Assembly: GCA_027943335.1 (NCBI GenBank)
Contig: BSBK01003253.1
Coordinates: 1,404,501 to 1,468,500, forward strand
DNA from: Chamaecyparis obtusa
Lineage: Eukaryota > Streptophyta > Pinopsida > Cupressales > Cupressaceae
DNA length: 64,000 bases
Direction of reading: 5' to 3'
Numbering within the stretch: position 1 is the first letter of the stretch; each line of letters starts with the position of its first letter. Positions 21,418-33,934 of this stretch are shown here, piece by piece. Made by a program: the position numbers and the translations under genes. The notes beneath the pieces were generated by a model. It had not been told where the DNA came from. It did no database searches and saw only the letters and a list, made by a program, of their open reading frames with translations.

Positions 21418-23975
21418 GTTGATGGCTTGCCGTACAACAAATATTCATGGTTAAAAATCCACAATGCCTTTTCAATACTTCGGGAGCAGTCTTATACTGG
21501 AACTCCAAGAGTTACATTCTACAACGAGGAAGATTCTGTGACTAATCAGCTAAATGTGAGTAAAAATCAACTAATAGCTTAGGCAACCATTACAACCTTC
21601 TATGAACTACAAAGAAACAAATTAGAGTACAGAATATCACCCATTTTGAAACATGAGAAATATAATATGATACACTTTCATTTAGTGGTAATTTTTTGGA
21701 TTTTAGGAAAATGCAGTCAGATCAAGTACATTTTATATTAAAAGTTTGGACTTATCCTTGGTGCATTTTAGTAATGAAATATCTCTATTCAAGGTTGAAT
21801 TGAATATCACCATAAGGCTAATTTAAAGTTTTTGAAACAATGTTCCAAAATTAGTCCTTGTGTAAAAATTAAGTTTTCTACACATCCTGTCCTGTGCTGC
21901 TATGTTTATTAGTACTTCGATGATCAACTGAGTGATTTTGATCTTATTTTTGTGTAGAATGCTTTGAGGGGATGCATGCTGGACATGTATGATTTTCTGG
22001 AAGATGCGTGGTTATGCCATTCATTTGGGGGGCAATGCTACAGCTTCACTGCATTTGTAAGACCGACTGTGCTTATAAGATTGTTTATTTTCACCTTAAA
22101 ACCTTTGTCATTAATTGTTTTCAGCTATCTAGAATTCTTGCAGATAATATGTTAGTTTTCCTATAGCACCTACGTGTTCTTGAATTGTAGAATAGCTTTT
22201 TAGTTTTCAACATAGAAGACTTTTTCTCTTTTCTTTCTTGCAAGTTTCATGAACAATTCTTGTTTTTGTTAGGAACCTGCAGTCAACACATTGAGGGAAA
22301 TAGAAACTTTTTTATCCTCCAAACCAACAGAATTTGTTGCAATTATTATTTTACGTACATGCCACGAAAGGTCTTACTGTGATTAGTGAAGAGGGGCTAT
22401 CAGAATACTGGTTCCCAGAGTCTAAAATGTCCAAGAGTGGGAAGATTGGCCAACTGTGACAGATGTGGTAGCCAACAATCTAGGTTTGGTTGTTTCACTT
22501 CCATGTCCTCGAAGGAAATTACTGAAGACATTTCATATCAGTGGAGAAATGTTGTTGAAAATGAGCGTGAGTAACACAACTCTTAAGTCTTTAACAGATA
22601 TTTTATTGGGCGCCATTTGCATCATGTCATTAAACCTGCAATGTATTAGAATCTCTATTTGCATTAATCACATATTACATTTTGTTGTGTGTTCTAAAAC
22701 TGCAGTGTAAGTGAGCTCGATCTTGTTCTATATGGCGGTAATTCATTGTATTGTATATGTGTCTGGTTTATAAGCACTAAATCAAATAGAGCTTTCGCAT
22801 TTAATTGCCCACTAATTATAGGAATCTGCTGCTGGTGATAGTGGGATCAAGCTTGGATCCTGTTCAAACTGAAAAGAATCAGCCCCATTGGATTCAAATG
22901 CAGCTCCTTTGTTTCTGGAGAATTACTTCACCACGATTCCTGATCAAAGTGGAACTTGTGCTACAACAGATTAAAGGAGAACAATAATGAATATTGATTG
23001 TAGAAATTGAATTACATTCCTCTCTTATATAGAGTCTTACATTAAGAGCATGACAACAAAAAGAGGGACAGAACGGACATTAAACAACTGTGATAAATGT
23101 GGATGAATAATCTACCATAAATTTTTTACTACTAGCATGGTTTTAGGAAATGTGTGTAACAGTCCAAATAAACTTTGATCAAATTATGTAGTTCAGTTAC
23201 AACTGACTACATGCGTAGGGGGAGAAATTAATTATGCCAAAAATTTATGTAAGAGTAGATTTTCTTGATGATAACCTTGTTAGATCTCAAGAGAAGAAAT
23301 GGTGATGGCTCACAGTAAGTCTAGATTGCTCTTTTACAATGTGTGATATTAGAGGTCAAGGAACTTCCAGCAATCATGATCATATTACACTTTCATCTTC
23401 TGAGTTTCTAACATATTGTGCAGAGTGATGGCTGGGGAGATTTTGATGCCATGGAAGGCTTAATCATAGATCTTTATGTGGATGCAATACTTCTGCTGCT
23501 TGCCAGGTTTCTAACTCTAGCGTTTGCTTCTCTCACTATAAATGTTTTATTTGGATCCAATGCTCCTTTAGTGAACTTTTAAGTGTTGTTAAACTTTTGG
23601 CAAACGGCTGGTCTCCTTCCACATCAAGATAAATTTGAAAGAAAGCTTCTAGAATTTTTCCATGGCTTGTGAATCAAAAGAGATCCAGCATCAATTTTAT
23701 GTACTGATTGTATGATTCTGTTTTCAGTTGGTATGAAGTTGAAAAATATGGGCATAAGGTGCTTGGGTTTTAAACGATTAATTGTATTTTGGAGCCAGAG
23801 GCAGCAAATAGATTCTGCAAAAATGTACCGGTTCCTTCAATATCATCTCCTACAACACATGGGCTCTGAATTTCTACCCAACCTCTGCAGACTTCATCGG
23901 CTTCTCATCCCTAGTCACCAGTTTGTGGCTCTTGCATATATATATTGCAATATCATTTGCCGTAGGCAGATTTCC
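21418..23975 (+). pseudogene. PI-PLC X-domain-containing protein, decayed gene
   Basis: Exon-like blocks match the plant PLC-like phosphodiesterase family (GPI-anchored, wall or plasma-membrane proteins with a PI-PLC X domain). 21418-21555 gives VDGLPYNKYSWLKIHNAF with a catalytic-type His. 21958-22056 gives RGCMLDMYDF and LCHSFGG with the second His. 22273-22566 starts EPAVNTLREIETFL and changes frame at least three times (for example into YVHATKGLTVISEEGL and later SSKEITEDISYQW). From 22822 comes ESAAGDSGIKLGSC, then another frameshift. 23424-23506 gives SDGWGDFDAMEG. About 23800-23975 gives CKNVPVPSIS, a stop, and in the next frame a hydrophobic tail like a GPI signal. Splice sites are mostly kept, but the frames cannot yield a full protein. 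The signal-peptide exon was not found. Confidence 0.85.
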
Positions 23976-25855
23976 ATTTTTCTAATGTATGACAAAATCA
24001 TTGCTTCTCTTTCTCTTCCTTCCGATCAGCAGAATGGATGATGTGGTATGGATTTAAAACTCTCTTCTGTTTACATCTAGCTTTCTTTTAGACACCAAAT
24101 ATAATAGCTACAGTTTGATGATTTAGTTTATTGCTAGTTGGTTTACCAGTTCTCTGTTGAAGCCTTCCATTGGTGAAAACCAAGATAATTTTGGTGCGTT
24201 TTTATCAAAAGAAAAATGGAACTTTTACACAAAAATTAGGGTAGGAGTAATTACTTTTGGAAGAAGGCTGCAATTGCAAATTCTTTTGGGGGCTTCCCTT
24301 GGCTGTGAGGGTCTTAATACAAGGGCTCACACCCAGGATGAGCCCAAGATTGTCCGCAGATGTCTTGCTGTTAATTTTGTATTAAGCAAAGAAACAAGGA
24401 AAGAGATTGTATTTTCAGATAGGACTCGGTAAAATGAGATATGTATTTCTAACTCCCATAATTATAAGCCAAAAACTATCATTCATTATTTGTCCTGTTG
24501 AGATAACATGGACATACTTTTACAGGCATAGAATTGAAACTATTTTTGAGATCTCACTCTCTTTTTGGATTCTATTTGCTTTTGTCTCCTAGAAGGCACA
24601 TTTCAATAAGAGTTTTTTTTTTCTCAACTTTCATATAACAATATAGGGGACATGACCTAATACTTGAACTGTTGAACACATTTCAATAGTTGTGATAAGA
24701 ATTGTTAACTTAATACTCACATTTGTTCATTAAAAATATAATATTTTTGATAATATTTTACAAATAATTGTGGCTTTGAAGTTGTTTTTGCTAATGATGA
24801 CTACCCATAATTGAATGAAATGTGTCTCTTATTCTTAAAAGCAACCAATCATGTGATGCCACATCAGCGGCATAAGTATGGGGGTCTCTAATGCACTATG
24901 ATTGGTCTCTTTTTTTTTTTTGATTGTTTTGGACATATTGAACTTTTAAAAAAAAATTGCTGTAAAAAAATGGGATTGATTTGAAATATTCATGTAGGAT
25001 TTTGAGAAGCACAAAGTTATGTTGTTCAACTATTGGCTCCTCTCCCCTAAGCAATCTCATCACGGCCAAAGTTAAGACACCTCAAAATATGCATTTAAAG
25101 GTACATTAAAGTGACTTGAATTGATCGTCTGGCCCCGTTGACATCATTAAAATTCTAATCTCAATCTCAATTTTCATGCCACAAATTTTTTTGGGCCAAA
25201 GTTACAAATTTTAGAAAAAGTCTCCTTGAATGACCACATATTTGAAAAAGAAAAATACATCTAATATAAATATATAATTTGTTATAAATAAACATTTCTT
25301 TTAGGATAATGCTTAAGGAATGAAACTATTTTGAGTAAGCATATTGATATGTATTTTAAATAATAAAATAAAGGTATTAAGTTAGAATTTGAATGATGGA
25401 ATATACAATATAAGATGTCTAGAATTGATTTATAAATGTGTAGAATAATCAAGGGGTTTGGTGGATGACTTTTTTGGAATTTGAAAAAAGAACTTTTGCA
25501 ATGGTGGATTTTTTGTTTGGCTCATTAATTTGACCTTGGTGTATGGGTTCAAACTTGACTAACTTCGATCTTTGTAATGTGGTAACCTTAATGCTTGTAA
25601 TTTCTAAACATCGATTGGTTTTGTTATGGAACACCTTTGTGAAGTTTGTTACGCAAGGAGATGATGTTCCTATAATAAATGTTATAAATGTATTTAGAAT
25701 GATTTCTTGGAGTTGTATGCACTTCAAATTGGCACCTAATGATTACTTAGGAAGGATTTGGCTAGAGCCTAAATTTGAATTTTGAAATAGTTGGGATGTT
25801 TTTTTGCAAGTTGAGAAATGTGACTTACCACTTCTGTGCACAAATCACGAATGGG
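23976..25855. other. AT-rich spacer without recognised genes
   Basis: A 91-codon open frame at 24157-24432 has no recognisable domain and no supporting context. The rest is AT-rich with homopolymer runs. I see no element ends or RNA genes. Confidence 0.5.
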
Positions 25856-25860
25856 CATGC

Positions 25861-26820
25861 TGATGCAGGGGCATCCAAGGTTGGAGCAGGGGCATTTTGT
25901 GTGCTCGGTGAAATTGCATAAGTGTTTGTGTTTTGGCCGGTTTTACTCGGTTGTAGCCTTGACCGATGGCCTCGGTCATTGAAGGAAGCTCAGTCGTTGA
26001 AGGAACTCAGTAGTCTCTGGCGCTCGGTGAATAGGTTACTCGGTCATGCCTACAGTGCTCGGTCGACATTGGTGCTCGACGATGCTTGGCTAGCTCGGTT
26101 ATTTCACTGTCGCTTGGTAGATCTGACTTGCCGATGGAGTTTTGTGTGATTTGTTGGGCCGACTTAGTGCATTTATTATTTGTATCTTTTATTGGATTCT
26201 CCTATGTGGATTTGAAGGCCGACATGCTGTATTAAATCTTTATATACATTTTGTAAGCCGACTTGTATGGCATTTAATATTTGTTAGGAAGGGTTTGGGT
26301 TTTCATCTTGCCGACTTGTGGTTGATGATTAGTATTTAAGGAGGCCTTGGGTGGATGTTTGAAAAAAAGGAGAGGGAGCAGTAAAGGGAGAAGCTGAGAG
26401 GTGCGCTACCAAAGCTAGAGTTGGTGAAGTTGTGGAAAAGTTGTTTCCATGAACTTGTAGATTTGATTCCTATCAGATAGTTTGTAATAGCAGAGCTAGT
26501 GGTTGCATACTTGGGAACAAGGAGATTGCTTGGAGGCCTACGAGCTCAAGTTTAGATCTACCTTAGGGTTTCCACCAGCTTTTGATTGTCTTCAGAGCTG
26601 AACTAGCTAGTGAATGTATTGGATTTGTTGTAGATCTTGCAGATTTGTTTACTGATTGTAATTGGCCTTAACCCGGAAGGCTTTACGGTCAGGCATGTTA
26701 ATGAAAATCAGAGTTAAACAATTGATTGTGTTGCTTTGTGAGTATTCTGCTGTGTTGTTCTAACTAGCTACAAGGTTTGGATTGTCCTTAATTGGATCCA
26801 CCATCACTTGACCTACGTTA
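25861..26820 (+). repeat. 5' LTR of the gag-only element
   Basis: It starts TGATGCAGGGGCAT and ends GACCTACGTTA, where the other LTR ends TGTGTCA, so the terminal CA has mutated here. It carries about 20 extra bases near the start compared with the 3' LTR. A TATTTAAG box at 26333-26340 is the likely promoter. Confidence 0.92.
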
Positions 26821-26822
26821 GG

Positions 26823-26834
26823 TGGTATCAAAGT
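26823..26834 (+). other. Primer-binding site, degraded initiator tRNA-Met type
   Basis: TGGTATCAAAGT lies three bases after the LTR. It differs from the usual TGGTATCAGAGC at two positions. Confidence 0.75.
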
Positions 26835-27091
26835 GAAGTTTTGTTCTTGTTGGAGTGAATGTTGATCTTGTGAAGCAGAAGTTTGACCTAGCAAGGCTGA
26901 TCTTACAAAGTTAATCTTAGTGAAGGAAAGATCTTGTGATCTTGATTGCAGATCCGTGACGCTGGACTTGTGAAATTGTGCCCTAGTTGCTTTGCAAGAT
27001 TGAAGGTTGCGATCTGACTTGCATACAACTTGGAGATGTCACAAGGTGATCAATGAGGGTTTGTTGTCGAGGGTTTCTATGATCTTTAAGG

Positions 27092-28096
27092 ATTCCGCCA
27101 AGAAGATTAGACCCTAGAGTTATTCAAGACCTTTGTGATACTGTGGAATCTAGGATTACAGAGAAGGTGAAATTAGATTTCAGATCTAAGATGGAACTGA
27201 TGAAGAATGAGATGGTCCCTGAGATCATGAGAGTTGTTACTGGTATTCCTCAGAATGTTGGTATTGAGGATGGCCTTGAAGAAGCTACTGAAGAATTTGA
27301 ACATGCTGGATCTAGCAGTGATGATCAGAGGGATATATCTGGTGAAGATAGAACTACTCGGTTGCCTAGATCTATTGCTCAGTTTAATGGTTACCAAATG
27401 GAAGTCTCTACTTTCTCTGGCACTTTGAAACCTGAAAATTTGATTGATTGGATCGGTGAACTTGAGGATTTCTTTGAGCTGGAAGAAATTGAAGATCCTC
27501 TTCAGGTGAGATTGGCACAGACAAAGTTGAAAGGTCATGCCGCTCTTTGGTGGAAAGAATTGCAAAGAGACCGAGAGGATGAAGATGAAATGAAGATCAA
27601 TCGGTGGAGGTTGATGGTGACTAAACTGAAAGCTAAGTTCATACCTATTGACTACGAGCTTGAATTATTTAAGAAGTTGCAAAATTTGAAACAGACGGAT
27701 ATGTCTGTTGAAGATTATATTGAGGAATTCCACAAACTTACTATTCGGTCTGGACACCGAGAGATTGGTAAGGAAAAGATGGCTCGGTATATGAATGGTT
27801 TGAGATTCAATATTCAGGATGAGCTTGGTATGCTAAAGATTGATTATGTAAAGGATGCTTATCAGTATGCTTTGAGGGCAGAGGAGAAGTTGAAAAGGAA
27901 GCAACCTAATAACTCCCGAGGGAAGAACAAAGTTGATCACTTGGTAAAGGAGAAACTGACTGATGCAAAAGATGAACAGAAACTTGTAGAACCTAAGAAG
28001 AAGACAGGTATAATTATCTTTAAAGGTACTTATTATAACTGTGGAGAGGAAGGACACTGTTCTTTTGAGTGTACACAGAAGAAGGTTGACCGGTGA
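27092..28096 (+). pseudogene. gag polyprotein with lost start codon
   Basis: The frame is open from about 27085. It reads IPPRRLDP where the related element at 2522 starts MPPRRERG, so ATT at 27092-27094 stands where the start ATG should be. The first ATG left in frame is 27191. The gag domain (FSGTLKPENLIDWI, GHAALWW, IPIDYELELFKKL, FHKLTIRSGH) is uninterrupted. The knuckle near the end reads YYNCGEEGHCSFEC, with its first Cys replaced by Tyr. The frame ends in TGA at 28094-28096. Confidence 0.88.
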
Positions 28097-28600
28097 ACTG
28101 CTGTGGTGAATGAGAAAATTCATAATGAACCTAAATCAGAGAACTTGCTGCTTCAGCGAACATTGCTCGGTACAAAGGATGAACTTTGTTAGAGGAGTAA
28201 CTTATTTAAGACCCGATGCAAGTTTGGAGGTAAACTCTGTGATGTTATTGTTGATAGTGGTAGTACTAAAAACCTTGTTGCTGGGGACATGGTTAGGAAA
28301 CTTGTTTTAAGTAGAATGAAACATCCACTTCCTTATAGGATTGGTTGGTTGCAAGATGTTCATGCTTTGGAAGTAAGAGAAAAATGCTTCATTGATGTTT
28401 AGATTGGCTAGTATAAGGATCTTGTGTTATGTGACATTGTGGACATGGATAGCTGTCATATATTGCTTGGAAGACCTTGGCAATACGATTGCAGAGCTAT
28501 GTATGATTGTGTAAAGAATGACAGGAAGTTTTCATTGATGCCTTTGATGGATACAACACTCGGTAGGAGAAGCCTAAGTATTGGTAGTTGAGTTGAGGTT
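28097..28600 (+). pseudogene. Aspartic protease remnant
   Basis: It continues in the gag frame with several stops. VIVDSGSTKNLV (about 28238-28275) is the retropepsin active site and ILLGRPWQYD (about 28460-28490) the C-terminal protease motif. No RT motif follows. The remaining 200 bases before the 3' LTR keep short open stretches only. Confidence 0.85.
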
Positions 28601-28810
28601 GTGGATCTAGAGAAAATGAATGATCAGTATAGAGAACAGACCTGTGCATTGTCTAGAAAAGACTTGAAGAGATAGAGGAAACATAAGTGGAAGAAGTTAC
28701 AAGCAGAAAAGGTGGAGGGCTTGTATGTGAAGAACCAGTTCGGGGTTCATGTGTTGAATCCTGGAAGATGTTCTTCTCACATATGAACATCTTTTGGAAC
28801 CTGGGGTGTC

Positions 28811-29751
28811 TGATGCAAGGGCATTCTATGTGCTCGGTGAAACTGCATAAGTGTTTGTGTTTTGGTCGGTTTTACTTAGTTGCAGCCTTGACCGATGACC
28901 TTAATCATTAAAGGAAGCTCGGTTGCTGAAGGAACTCGATAGTCTCTGGCACTCAGTGAATAGATTACTTGGTCATGCCTGCGGTGCTTGGTCGACACTG
29001 GTGCTCGACGATGCTTGGATGGCTCGGTTATTTCACTGTTGCTCAGAGATTTGACTTGCCGATGGAATTCTATGTAATTTGTTGGGCCGACTCGGTGCAT
29101 TTATTATTTGTATCTTTTGTTGGATTCTCCTATGTGGATCTGGAGGTCGACATGCTGTATTAAATGTTTGTATACATTTTGTAAGCTGACTTGTATGACA
29201 TTTAATATTTGTTAGGAATGGTTTGGGTTTTCATCTTCCCGACTTGTGGCTGATGATTAGTATTTAAGGAGGGCTTGGGTAGATGTTTGAAAAAAAGGAG
29301 AGGAGGGAGCAGTAAAGGGAGAAGCTGAGAGGTGTGCTACCAAAGCTGGAGTTGGTGAAGTTGTGGAAAAGTTATTTCCATGAACTTGCAGATCTGATTC
29401 CTATCAGATAGTTTGTAATAACAGAGTTAGTAGTTGCATATTTGGGAACAAGGAGATTGCTTGGAGGCCTGCGAGCTCAAGTTTAGATCTACCTTAGGGT
29501 TTCCATCAGCTTCTGATTGTCTTCAGAGCTGAACTAGCTAGTGAATGTATTGGATCTGTTGTAGATCTTGCAGATTTGTTTACTAATTGTAATTGGTCCT
29601 AACCCGGAAGGCCTTACAGTCGGGCATGTTAATGAAAATCAGAGTTAAACAATTGATTGTGTTGCTTTGTGAGTATTCTGTTGTGTTGTTCTGACTAGCT
29701 GTAAGGTTTGGACTATCCTTAATTGGATCCACCATCCCTTGACCTGTGTCA
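28811..29751 (+). repeat. 3' LTR of the gag-only element
   Basis: It starts TGATGCAAGGGCATTC and ends GACCTGTGTCA, then the CATGC target duplication. A TATTTAAG box lies at 29261-29268. It differs from the 5' LTR by many scattered transitions and a short indel near the start, so the insertion is not recent. Confidence 0.93.
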
Positions 29752-30043
29752 CATGCACATATGCATAATTGGATATGTTCAGATTAATTCTTGGTAGATC
29801 ATTCACACTTGCATGACAAGTAAATGAGGTGCTATAAAATATAGGATATACATGAACTCCTCTAAAAGACCATATCCTTCATATCAGGTGAACCCACAAT
29901 AGTGGGTAACAGTTTTTTGCTTGAACAGCCACTGAACTCTACATTTTGAAAAAAACTTTCAAATTCAAAAGCATATTGTTGTTGAGCTGTTTGAAATCAG
30001 AAGATGAAGTAAATTAGAGTCTTTTAAGATTTTCTAACTAGAA

Positions 30044-30152
<109 letters not shown>

Positions 30153-30338
30153 GATTTGAATAGTTTTGAAAACTTTTTTTCAAAGATTAACATTGTTTTC
30201 ATAGATCATAATTTTTTTCTAAAATAGATATGAGTGTGATTCTTTTGAATTTAGTTTTGTAACATCCATACGGAGGGCATGCAATTGGTTAGATGACATT
30301 ATCATGATTATTGTATATTTTATTAACGTTTGAAGTTG

Positions 30339-31515
30339 GGGTGAACCCACAATAGTGGGTTACACTTTTTACCTTGAACGGACACTAAACTCTACATTTT
30401 GAGAAAAACTTTCAGATTTGGATGCATATTACCATTGAACCACTCAAAATCAGAGTATGAAGTAAATTAGAGTCTTTTAGCATTTTCTGTCTAGATTCTA
30501 AATATTTTTTTAAAATTTTTTTTTGAAATTATTTGAATACTTTTTTCTTTCTCCCAAGAAAACTTGTATGGTGCTGAAAACGTCATTTTCAAATAGTAAC
30601 GCTATTTTCATAGAGCATAATTTTTTTTGTAAAATAGATATGGATGCGATTCTTTCGAATTTAGTTTTGTAACATCCATACGGAGGGCATGCAATTGGTT
30701 TGATGACATTATCACTATTATTGCATATTTTATTAATGTTTTGAAGTTGACTAAACCAAAATTTTGACCTACCTTGACTACATAGCTTATAACTTATTGT
30801 GTATTTATCGAATTTCAATTATTATTATTTTAATAGAAAGTAGACTCGAATACGGAGGGCACTGTTATTTTTTAGAATTTTTTTTCCTTGTTTTACTATT
30901 TTTTGTTGAATGTCAAACTCAGAGGTTTATATTTGATAAAAAACTTACATTCATTTAACGTAAAAAATCATACACATAATAAATTTAAAAATAGTCAAAT
31001 ATATAATCATTAGAAAGCTAGTTCCGAGTACTTATTATATGCAAAAGGATGTCTTTTTATTCATCCATTTGATCAGCGCGCTTGAGGCCCGAAGCCATGA
31101 AATTCTTAGAATTTCTTGAAAACTTGAAACCATCTCCCATTTTAGGCACTTTCGATAGAAAGTACTTTGCCCAAAAAACAAAAGTTAGTCATTACTAAGA
31201 GACTTTTGATTGAAAGTCTCTTAGTTTCGATCGAAACTATTTAAGCCAAAAAAACTTAATTTAGGACTTTCGATCAAAAGTCCTTTATTGACTTTCTATC
31301 AAAATTAAAAAAAGACTTTCGATTGAAAGTCAAGTACTAAGGACTTTCGATCGAAAGTATCATGCATAAGAACTTTCGATCAAAAGTTTTGTACTTACGA
31401 TCGAAAGTACATATTGGTTTCTATCAAAAGTGAGTAAGGTGTTTTTCGCTGAATTCTCTTTTCAGGCCAAATTCGTTCCTCCGAAAAAGTGTAACCCACT
31501 ATTGTGGGTTCACCC
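30339..31515 (+). mobile_element. 1177-bp terminal-inverted-repeat element, non-coding
   Basis: Bases 30339-30370 and 31484-31515 are perfect 32-bp inverted repeats starting GGGTGAACCCACAATAGTGG. GTTG follows on the right (31516-31519) and precedes on the left (30335-30338). The uninterrupted relative reads GAAGTTGACTAAACC at this place, which supports a 4-bp target duplication. The interior holds no transposase, so it would be mobilised by another element. Each end itself contains the near-palindrome ACCCACAATAGTGGGT. The superfamily is unclear from end sequence and duplication length. Confidence 0.85.
31142..31440 (+). repeat. Cluster of short palindromes, ACTTTCGATCGAAAGT type
   Basis: At least eight variants of a 14-16 bp palindrome with core TTTCGATCGAAA occur in about 300 bp, in the right subterminal part of the inner element. 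Further variants lie at about 31905-32060 in the outer element. Spacing is irregular. They could be binding sites for a transposase or form small hairpins. Confidence 0.8.
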
Positions 31516-32065
31516 GTTGACTAAACCATAATTTTGACAAACCTTAACTACATAGCTTATAACTTGTTGTGCATTTATTGAATTTCAATTTTTTTAATAG
31601 AAAGTAGACTCGAAGAGGGAGGGCATTATTATTTTTCAATTTTTTTTTCCCTTTTTTACTATTTTTCATTGAACATCAAACTTAGAGGTTTATATTTGAT
31701 AAAAACCCTACATTCGATTGACGTCAAAAACCATATACATAATAAATTAAAAAATAGTCTAATCTATAATTGTTAGAAAGCTCGCTCTGAGTACTTGTGC
31801 TATGCAAAAGGATGTCTCCATATTGGTCCATTTGATCCCCGCGCTTGAGCCCCGAAGCCATGAAATTCTTAGAATTTCTTCAAAGTTTACAAATAGGGCC
31901 TAACAAGTACTTTCAATCAATTTTTTTGACTTTCGACCAAATGTACTTTCTATCGAAAGTACTTTTTGATTTAGTGTCAATTTAACTCTTCACTAAATTA
32001 CTTTCAATAGAAAGTACTTACTTTTGATAAAAAGTTAAAGTTGACTTTCGATAGAAACTTATGTC

Positions 32066-32620
32066 AGCCTATTTGGTGTCATTTTGGGTTAATAATGATC
32101 ACATAAATAAATGTATGTTCTTCTCATCTCATTAATCCGAAAGTTGCAAAATAATTCACATTTTGGAGAAGGACGACATTTTGGTGGAACAATTTTGTAA
32201 CTAAAATAGAAAGCTAAACAAGAGTACACGATATTATTTAAAAGAGACTAAACAAAGACTACATGAAGAAGCATGAGAAAGATATTATTGTAGGAAACAA
32301 GGTATGTCTCTATCTCTCTCTAGATATTTTAAGTTGATGGCCAGGACTTGTCTTAATGAATCATGTAAGCATGATATTGCAATACCTAATTAGACCTAAT
32401 TTGATAAAGAAGACCTAATTAGACTTAATAATTGGAATTAGACTTAATGTTTGTTTGCAGAATTGGAATTTGAGTCAAAACCTGATTATCTCAAAATCAG
32501 GTTTTGAAATTTTGATTTTGTGTATTTGGAAGATAGTTTGGACCGTTTGGTTGACCCAGAAGATGGCCGAGACAATCCATCTTCTACCTTTGGTTGCCAT
32601 TTTTGAAATTGGAATTAGAA
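32066..32620. other. AT-rich spacer without recognised genes
   Basis: It contains repeated GACCTAATTAGA motifs at about 32385-32455. The right end (up to TTGAG at 32621-32625) was continuous with 49839 before the large retroelement inserted. No gene is recognised. Confidence 0.5.
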
Positions 32621-32625
32621 TTGAG

Positions 32626-33745
32626 TGTTAGGAATGGGAACACTGAGAAGGGGGGGGGGGGGGGGTGAATCAGTGTTCATTGTATTTTAACTTTTAACTT
32701 TAATCTTTATACTAAACTTAAATGCTTTAGTACTGAATTAAATATTCACATAAACATGAAACATGAAATCAACACATGACACCAATATGGTTACAGGGAA
32801 ACCCAAATAGGTAAAAACCCCGGTGGGAATTGACACCCACTAATAATCTGTACTAGTGTTTTGTGATCCTTGTTAGAAGATCCTTAACCCTGTTAGGAGT
32901 TTCTTTACAATGCTTTAAGTACAGTAGACCTTATCAAGGGTCAGACCCTTTTAGGAGTCTTTTACAATATTCCCTATTAGGGGAGTGGACACATTGTCCT
33001 AGAGCTCACTGCTCAAGTGATGAAGGCTACAACCTTCTGATATCAGGTACACACTATATCTACTGGATGAACTATTACTATGACACTGCTTGTTAGATCA
33101 GTTCCTTTGATGCGCTGATGCTTTGACCTCTTGCAAAGCTCTAATACATCTTCTTGACTCTTCACATACTTCTACTCTGCTTATCACAACTCTCTATCAA
33201 CTTCCATGCTAATTAAAATGGGCGCATCTTATATTTATACGCGCATACAAAATAAACAACTAGGTCGACCCTTAGACCTATTACATACAACACTTCCAAA
33301 TGAATTGGCTTAAGCATGTTTACAATCAAACATATATACATGTTGGAAACCTAATTACAATAGGTGCATAGCCTTTACAATATTAGAATATAGCACAACA
33401 CAAAATGATAACTGTCGGTTGCTTGCTCTGTTCTTCATTGGCACACACCGGTTGTGCAACTTCAACTGACTGTATCTTTCTCATACTTGCACATCTGATC
33501 ATGCGCTCATAGACTAAGCATGAATATAGTCTAACTTAACTTCTAGGGTGCATACCATAATTCATTCATATGCACGTGCGCTAATGCTTTGAGCTATAGG
33601 AACTCTGTACACTGTCCAGTCTTCAATACTTAACTAATTTTTGATCTCTTCATCAAGTGCACTGACTCCAAAGTGCTATATGACTTTATTGCCATAATGA
33701 CAACACTATATCAAGTCATATATTAGTATAGTCAATTTGCCAACA
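32626..33745 (-). repeat. 3' LTR of the large minus-strand element
   Basis: On the plus strand it runs TGTTAGGAATGG to TTGCCAACA. It contains a run of 16 G at 32650-32665 and, on the minus strand, a TATAAATA box (33232-33239). A polypurine tract, minus strand CAAAGGGGGAGAT, lies next to it at 33746-33758. Confidence 0.93.
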
Positions 33746-33934
33746 ATCTCCCCCTTTGTCATTAATGACAACAAAAGAATATGGCCAAGTTACTAACTAT
33801 CCTCAATACAATTTTTTTTTGTCTTCTATACATATACTTATATCTCCCTATACATATCATGATCCATATTCTATACACAACTCTCCCTTTGACATTAATG
33901 ACAAAGGTGTTACAAAAACTATATCTACACATAC

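Larger units (their letters stand above)
25861..29751 (+). mobile_element. Complete non-autonomous Ty3/gypsy element with gag only (TR-GAG-like)
   Basis: Two direct LTRs (25861-26820 and 28811-29751) enclose a 2-kb internal region. Five-base target duplications CATGC flank it exactly (25856-25860 and 29752-29756). The interior has a PBS, gag and a protease remnant, then passes straight to the 3' LTR. RT, RNase H and integrase are absent. The size and content fit the class of terminal-repeat elements with a gag domain that depend on a full-length relative for replication. The minus-strand element at 1-3482 has a similar gag and the same TGATGCA LTR start. Confidence 0.95.

Noticed and set aside
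24157..24432. 91-codon plus-strand frame
   Set aside because: No domain, no flanking gene structure, and AT-rich surroundings; chance open frame is the simpler reading.
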